DNA from: Clostridiales bacterium
Lineage (GTDB): Bacteria > Bacillota > Clostridia > Christensenellales > Aristaeellaceae
Length of the DNA stretch: 6,179 nucleotides
Assembly: GCA_004557805.1 (NCBI GenBank)
Contig: SFFS01000147.1
Span: 1 to 6,179, forward strand
Reading direction: 5' to 3'
Made by a program: the position numbers and the translations under genes. This document shows, piece by piece, positions 4,125 through 6,179 of this stretch; position 1 is the stretch's first letter; every line of letters starts with the position of its first letter. The notes beneath the pieces are model-generated. The model saw only the letters and a program-made list of their open reading frames with translations. It ran no database searches and was not told the origin of the DNA.

Positions 4125-6179
4125 GGAAGGAGTATTTGCCGCGCTTCGCGCCGCGGTACTGACGCATCGTATCCTCTCCGCAGGAACGATCCTGTGCGTG
4201 GCGGCGTCCGTCGCGGCGTCTCTGCTTCCTCCGCTGCTGCTGGCGCGCGTCATCGACCGCCTGACCGGCGGGCTTTCGCTGACGTTCGCCGCGGTGCTCC
4301 TCTATTTCGGAAGCCTTGCGCTGGAGGGGCTGCTCTCCTCGGCGCAGGAGACGCTGCTGGTGCTTTTCGGCCAGAAAATGACGCACGCCCTGCGCTCCGA
4401 GATGTCGCAGAAGCTGACGCGGCTGCCCGCCAGCACGCTCGTTGGGCAGAACCCCGGCGAGGTCGCCGCGCGCTTTTCGGGCGATGTGGACACCGTGGAA
4501 GCGCTCTTTACCTCCGGGATCATCAGCATGGTTGCGGACGCGTGCCGCATTCTCTCGATTCTGGCGGTTATCGCCGTGAAAAACACCGGCCTCGCCCTCG
4601 TTTTGCTGGTGTTGCTTCCGCTTTTCGCCGTTTTTACACGTCATGTGCAGAGGAAAATGCTTGCCGCGCAGCTGGAGAATCGCCGCGCCGTGGCCGCGGT
4701 ATCGGGGCAGGTGCCAGAAACGCTGCGTAACATCCGCACCATCCGCGCGCTCGGCATGGAGGATTATATGGAGCGCCGCTATGACCGGCGCATCGGCGAA
4801 AGCTATGCCGCCGTTGAAAAAACGAACTTCTACGACGCGATATACTCGCCCGTGGTGTTTCTGCTGAACGCCGCGGTGGTCGGCATTGTGATGCTGCTCT
4901 CCGCCTCCGGCAAGGCGGAGGTTCTGGCGCTGTTCGGAATGTCGGTCGGCACGGCGGTTGCCGTCATCAACTATATTTCCCGCATCTTTTCGCCGATTGA
5001 AAGCCTGGGCATGGAAATACAGACCATTCAGTCGGCCATGGCGGGCGTGAAACGGATCGACGCGTTTCTGGACGAGGCAGAGCGCACGCTCCCGCCGGAG
5101 CGGAAAAACGCAGCGCGCGGCGACGTCGTGCTGTCGCATGTAACCTTCGGTTACGGGGAGAAGCCCGTGCTGCGCGATTTCTCCATGACGGTAAAGGAGG
5201 ACGAGCAGGTCACGCTGGCCGGCCGAACCGGCGCCGGAAAAAGCACGGTGTTCCGCCTGCTGCTCGGGCTTTATAAACCGGAGGCGGGGACGATTACCAT
5301 CGGCGGCGTGAACGTTTCCGATATTACGGATCGGGAGCGGCGCGCCTGCATCGGCTGCGTGGAGCAGCACTTTTCACGCGTGCCGGGGACGGTGCTCGAC
5401 CAGATCACGCTGGGCGATCCGCGCATCACGGAGGAAATGGCGCGAAGCGCCGCAAAACTCGCCGGGATCGACGAGACGATCCTGTCTCTTTCCGATGGGT
5501 ATGATACCGTCTGCACGGAGGGGATGCTGTCGCAGGGCGAATGGCAGCTTTTGTCCATTGCCCGCGCCGCGGCGGCCGGGTGCCAGCTTGTAGCCTTTCC
5601 CGAGTTGGGGGCGATGTCCGCCATTTCGCTGCTGCCCGGATTTTCGGCGCTTTACGCCGACCTCACCAAGCTGTGGGCCTCGGGCAGCCAGTCCGACCGG
5701 GCCGAGGCGTTTGCCGAGCTGTGCGCGACGGTACAGGGCTTTGTGGGAGAGGTTTTCCTCAACACCTTCTCGCAGCTTGCCCGCAGCCACCGGATCATCA
5801 TCGCAGCGGGCGGCCTGTATCAGATTGAAAATGGAAGGCTCACCAACCGGCAGTATCTCTTTTCGGATACCGGAGAGGTGGCCGCGGTGCAGGATAAGCT
5901 TTATCCCGAGCGGTGGGAGCGCTCAATGGGGGTGAGCGCCGGGGAAGAGCTGACCCCCGGTGATACCCGCATCGGGCGGGTCGCGCTGCTGACCGCTTCC
6001 TGCCTGCCGAACTACGAGCCGTTTTTTATCGCATCCGCGGCGGGCTGTTCGGTGGCGGTGGCGGGCGCTTCGCCCTTCGGCCCTTCCTCCGACCTCGCGC
6101 GGTACCGCGCGCAGGAATCGGGACTCTGCCTCCTTTCGCCGGGGCTGCGATCCCGCGGAGATTTCGGATTCGAGTATCA
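4111..6179 (+). CDS. ABC exporter half-transporter whose NBD runs in frame into a nitrilase-superfamily domain; 3' end outside window
   Basis: The frame is open for 689 codons from the ATG at 4111 to the right edge. AAGGGG (4097-4102) is a likely ribosome binding site, and the gene overlaps the previous one by 14 nt. Residues 1-330 are an ABC exporter membrane domain with spans near 20-45, 52-78, 143-180 (two), 246-266 and 271-296. The NBD follows: A-loop Y348, Walker A GRTGAGKST (371-379), Q-loop Q419, and signature LSQGE (473-477) followed by a typical SIARA helix. From about residue 490 the ABC pattern stops: there is no Walker B Asp, no SALD D-loop and no H-loop His. Instead LVAFPEL (E498), a strand-rich section with DKLYP (K596), ELTPGD and IGRVALLTASC (C631) match the carbon-nitrogen hydrolase order E, K, C. 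As written, this subunit lacks the catalytic Glu that its partner also lacks. A natural fusion, a deletion joining two genes, or an assembly chimera are all possible. Confidence 0.85.
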   Translation, partial: MKKNKEGVFAALRAAVLTHRILSAGTILCVAASVAASLLPPLLLARVIDRLTGGLSLTFAAVLLYFGSLALEGLLSSAQETLLVLFGQKMTHALRSEMSQKLTRLPASTLVGQNPGEVAARFSGDVDTVEALFTSGIISMVADACRILSILAVIAVKNTGLALVLLVLLPLFAVFTRHVQRKMLAAQLENRRAVAAVSGQVPETLRNIRTIRALGMEDYMERRYDRRIGESYAAVEKTNFYDAIYSPVVFLLNAAVVGIVMLLSASGKAEVLALFGMSVGTAVAVINYISRIFSPIESLGMEIQTIQSAMAGVKRIDAFLDEAERTLPPERKNAARGDVVLSHVTFGYGEKPVLRDFSMTVKEDEQVTLAGRTGAGKSTVFRLLLGLYKPEAGTITIGGVNVSDITDRERRACIGCVEQHFSRVPGTVLDQITLGDPRITEEMARSAAKLAGIDETILSLSDGYDTVCTEGMLSQGEWQLLSIARAAAAGCQLVAFPELGAMSAISLLPGFSALYADLTKLWASGSQSDRAEAFAELCATVQGFVGEVFLNTFSQLARSHRIIIAAGGLYQIENGRLTNRQYLFSDTGEVAAVQDKLYPERWERSMGVSAGEELTPGDTRIGRVALLTASCLPNYEPFFIASAAGCSVAVAGASPFGPSSDLARYRAQESGLCLLSPGLRSRGDFGFEY
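5568..6179 (+). other. Nitrilase-superfamily (carbon-nitrogen hydrolase) domain segment within the fused reading frame, truncated at both ends
   Basis: This segment (codon 486 onward) holds most of a CN-hydrolase domain. What is missing is the N-terminal first strand and part of the first helix (the usual start near a VALxQ strand) and, beyond the window, the C-terminal end. Visible family landmarks are FPEL with the general-base Glu (E498), a strand IIIAAGGLYQIENG followed by LTNRQYLF and GEV, the Lys in QDKLYP (K596), TPGD before the next strand, and GRVALLTASC followed by YEP and ASAAG. The stretch between E498 and the RIIIAAGG strand is about 70 residues, long for the family. Members cleave nitriles, amides or carbamoyl groups; I cannot name a substrate. 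No separate start codon with a ribosome binding site precedes it, so as written it can be made only as part of the ABC protein. Confidence 0.75.

Noticed and set aside
4009..5370. A 453-codon minus-strand open frame opposite the second ABC gene
   Set aside because: Its product is Arg/His/Gln-rich with no recognisable domain, while the plus strand encodes clear ABC motifs over the same bases. It is an antisense shadow of GC-rich codons.
5785..5845. RSHRIIIAAGG...IENGRL as a divergent H-loop and end of an ABC NBD
   Set aside because: It superficially recalls the end of an NBD, but the His is on the wrong side of the strand. The surrounding LTNRQYLF, GEV, DKLYP and TPGD landmarks fit nitrilases much better.
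5541..5935. A simple frameshift as the explanation for the lost ABC motifs
   Set aside because: The overlapping plus-strand frames after 5541 that I could inspect show no LLLDE, SALD or ISHR-type motifs, and the in-frame sequence is a coherent nitrilase domain rather than scrambled ABC sequence.

Overview
The window looks like chromosomal DNA from a GC-rich anaerobic member of the Bacillota, most likely a gut-type Clostridia. The evidence is strong purine-rich ribosome binding sites, near-consensus sigma-A-type promoters in AT-rich intergenic DNA, a T-tailed intrinsic terminator, a secreted FMN-binding/FAD flavoprotein, and a MarR-controlled pair of half-size ABC exporters. The lineage is inferred from gene style; there is no marker gene.

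Minus-strand side (1-1767). A MerR-family regulator (898-1710) ends in a clean intrinsic terminator (873-896). Next in the same orientation is the first 250 codons of a secreted flavoprotein reductase (1-750, running off the left edge) with its own promoter. That promoter has good -35 and -10 hexamers separated by 19 bp, the over-long spacing typical of promoters activated by MerR proteins. The adjacent MerR protein is therefore a plausible activator of the reductase gene.

Plus-strand side (1843-6179). A divergent promoter with perfect TTGACA and TATAAT boxes, overlapped downstream by nested inverted repeats, drives a MarR-family regulator (1926-2378). Two half-size ABC exporter genes follow in a tight operon, with a 6-nt gap and then a 14-nt overlap. 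The first half-transporter (2385-4124) is complete. Its site pattern is that of the degenerate partner in a heterodimeric exporter: Asp in place of the catalytic Glu, His at the Q-loop position, and a canonical LSGGQ.

The second ABC gene (4111 to the right edge) is the main surprise. It reads as a normal exporter half through the membrane domain, Walker A, Q-loop and signature motif. At about codons 486-498 it then changes, in frame and without a stop, into a carbon-nitrogen hydrolase (nitrilase superfamily) domain that continues to the end of the window. Walker B, D-loop and H-loop of this NBD are absent, yet this is the subunit that should carry the catalytic Glu of the hydrolysing ATP site. 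The join lies in an Ala-rich, GC-rich stretch that both families could share. It may be a real gene fusion, a microhomology deletion between neighbouring genes, or an assembly chimera. The sequence alone cannot decide, but the loss of essential ATPase motifs argues against a working exporter of the ordinary kind.
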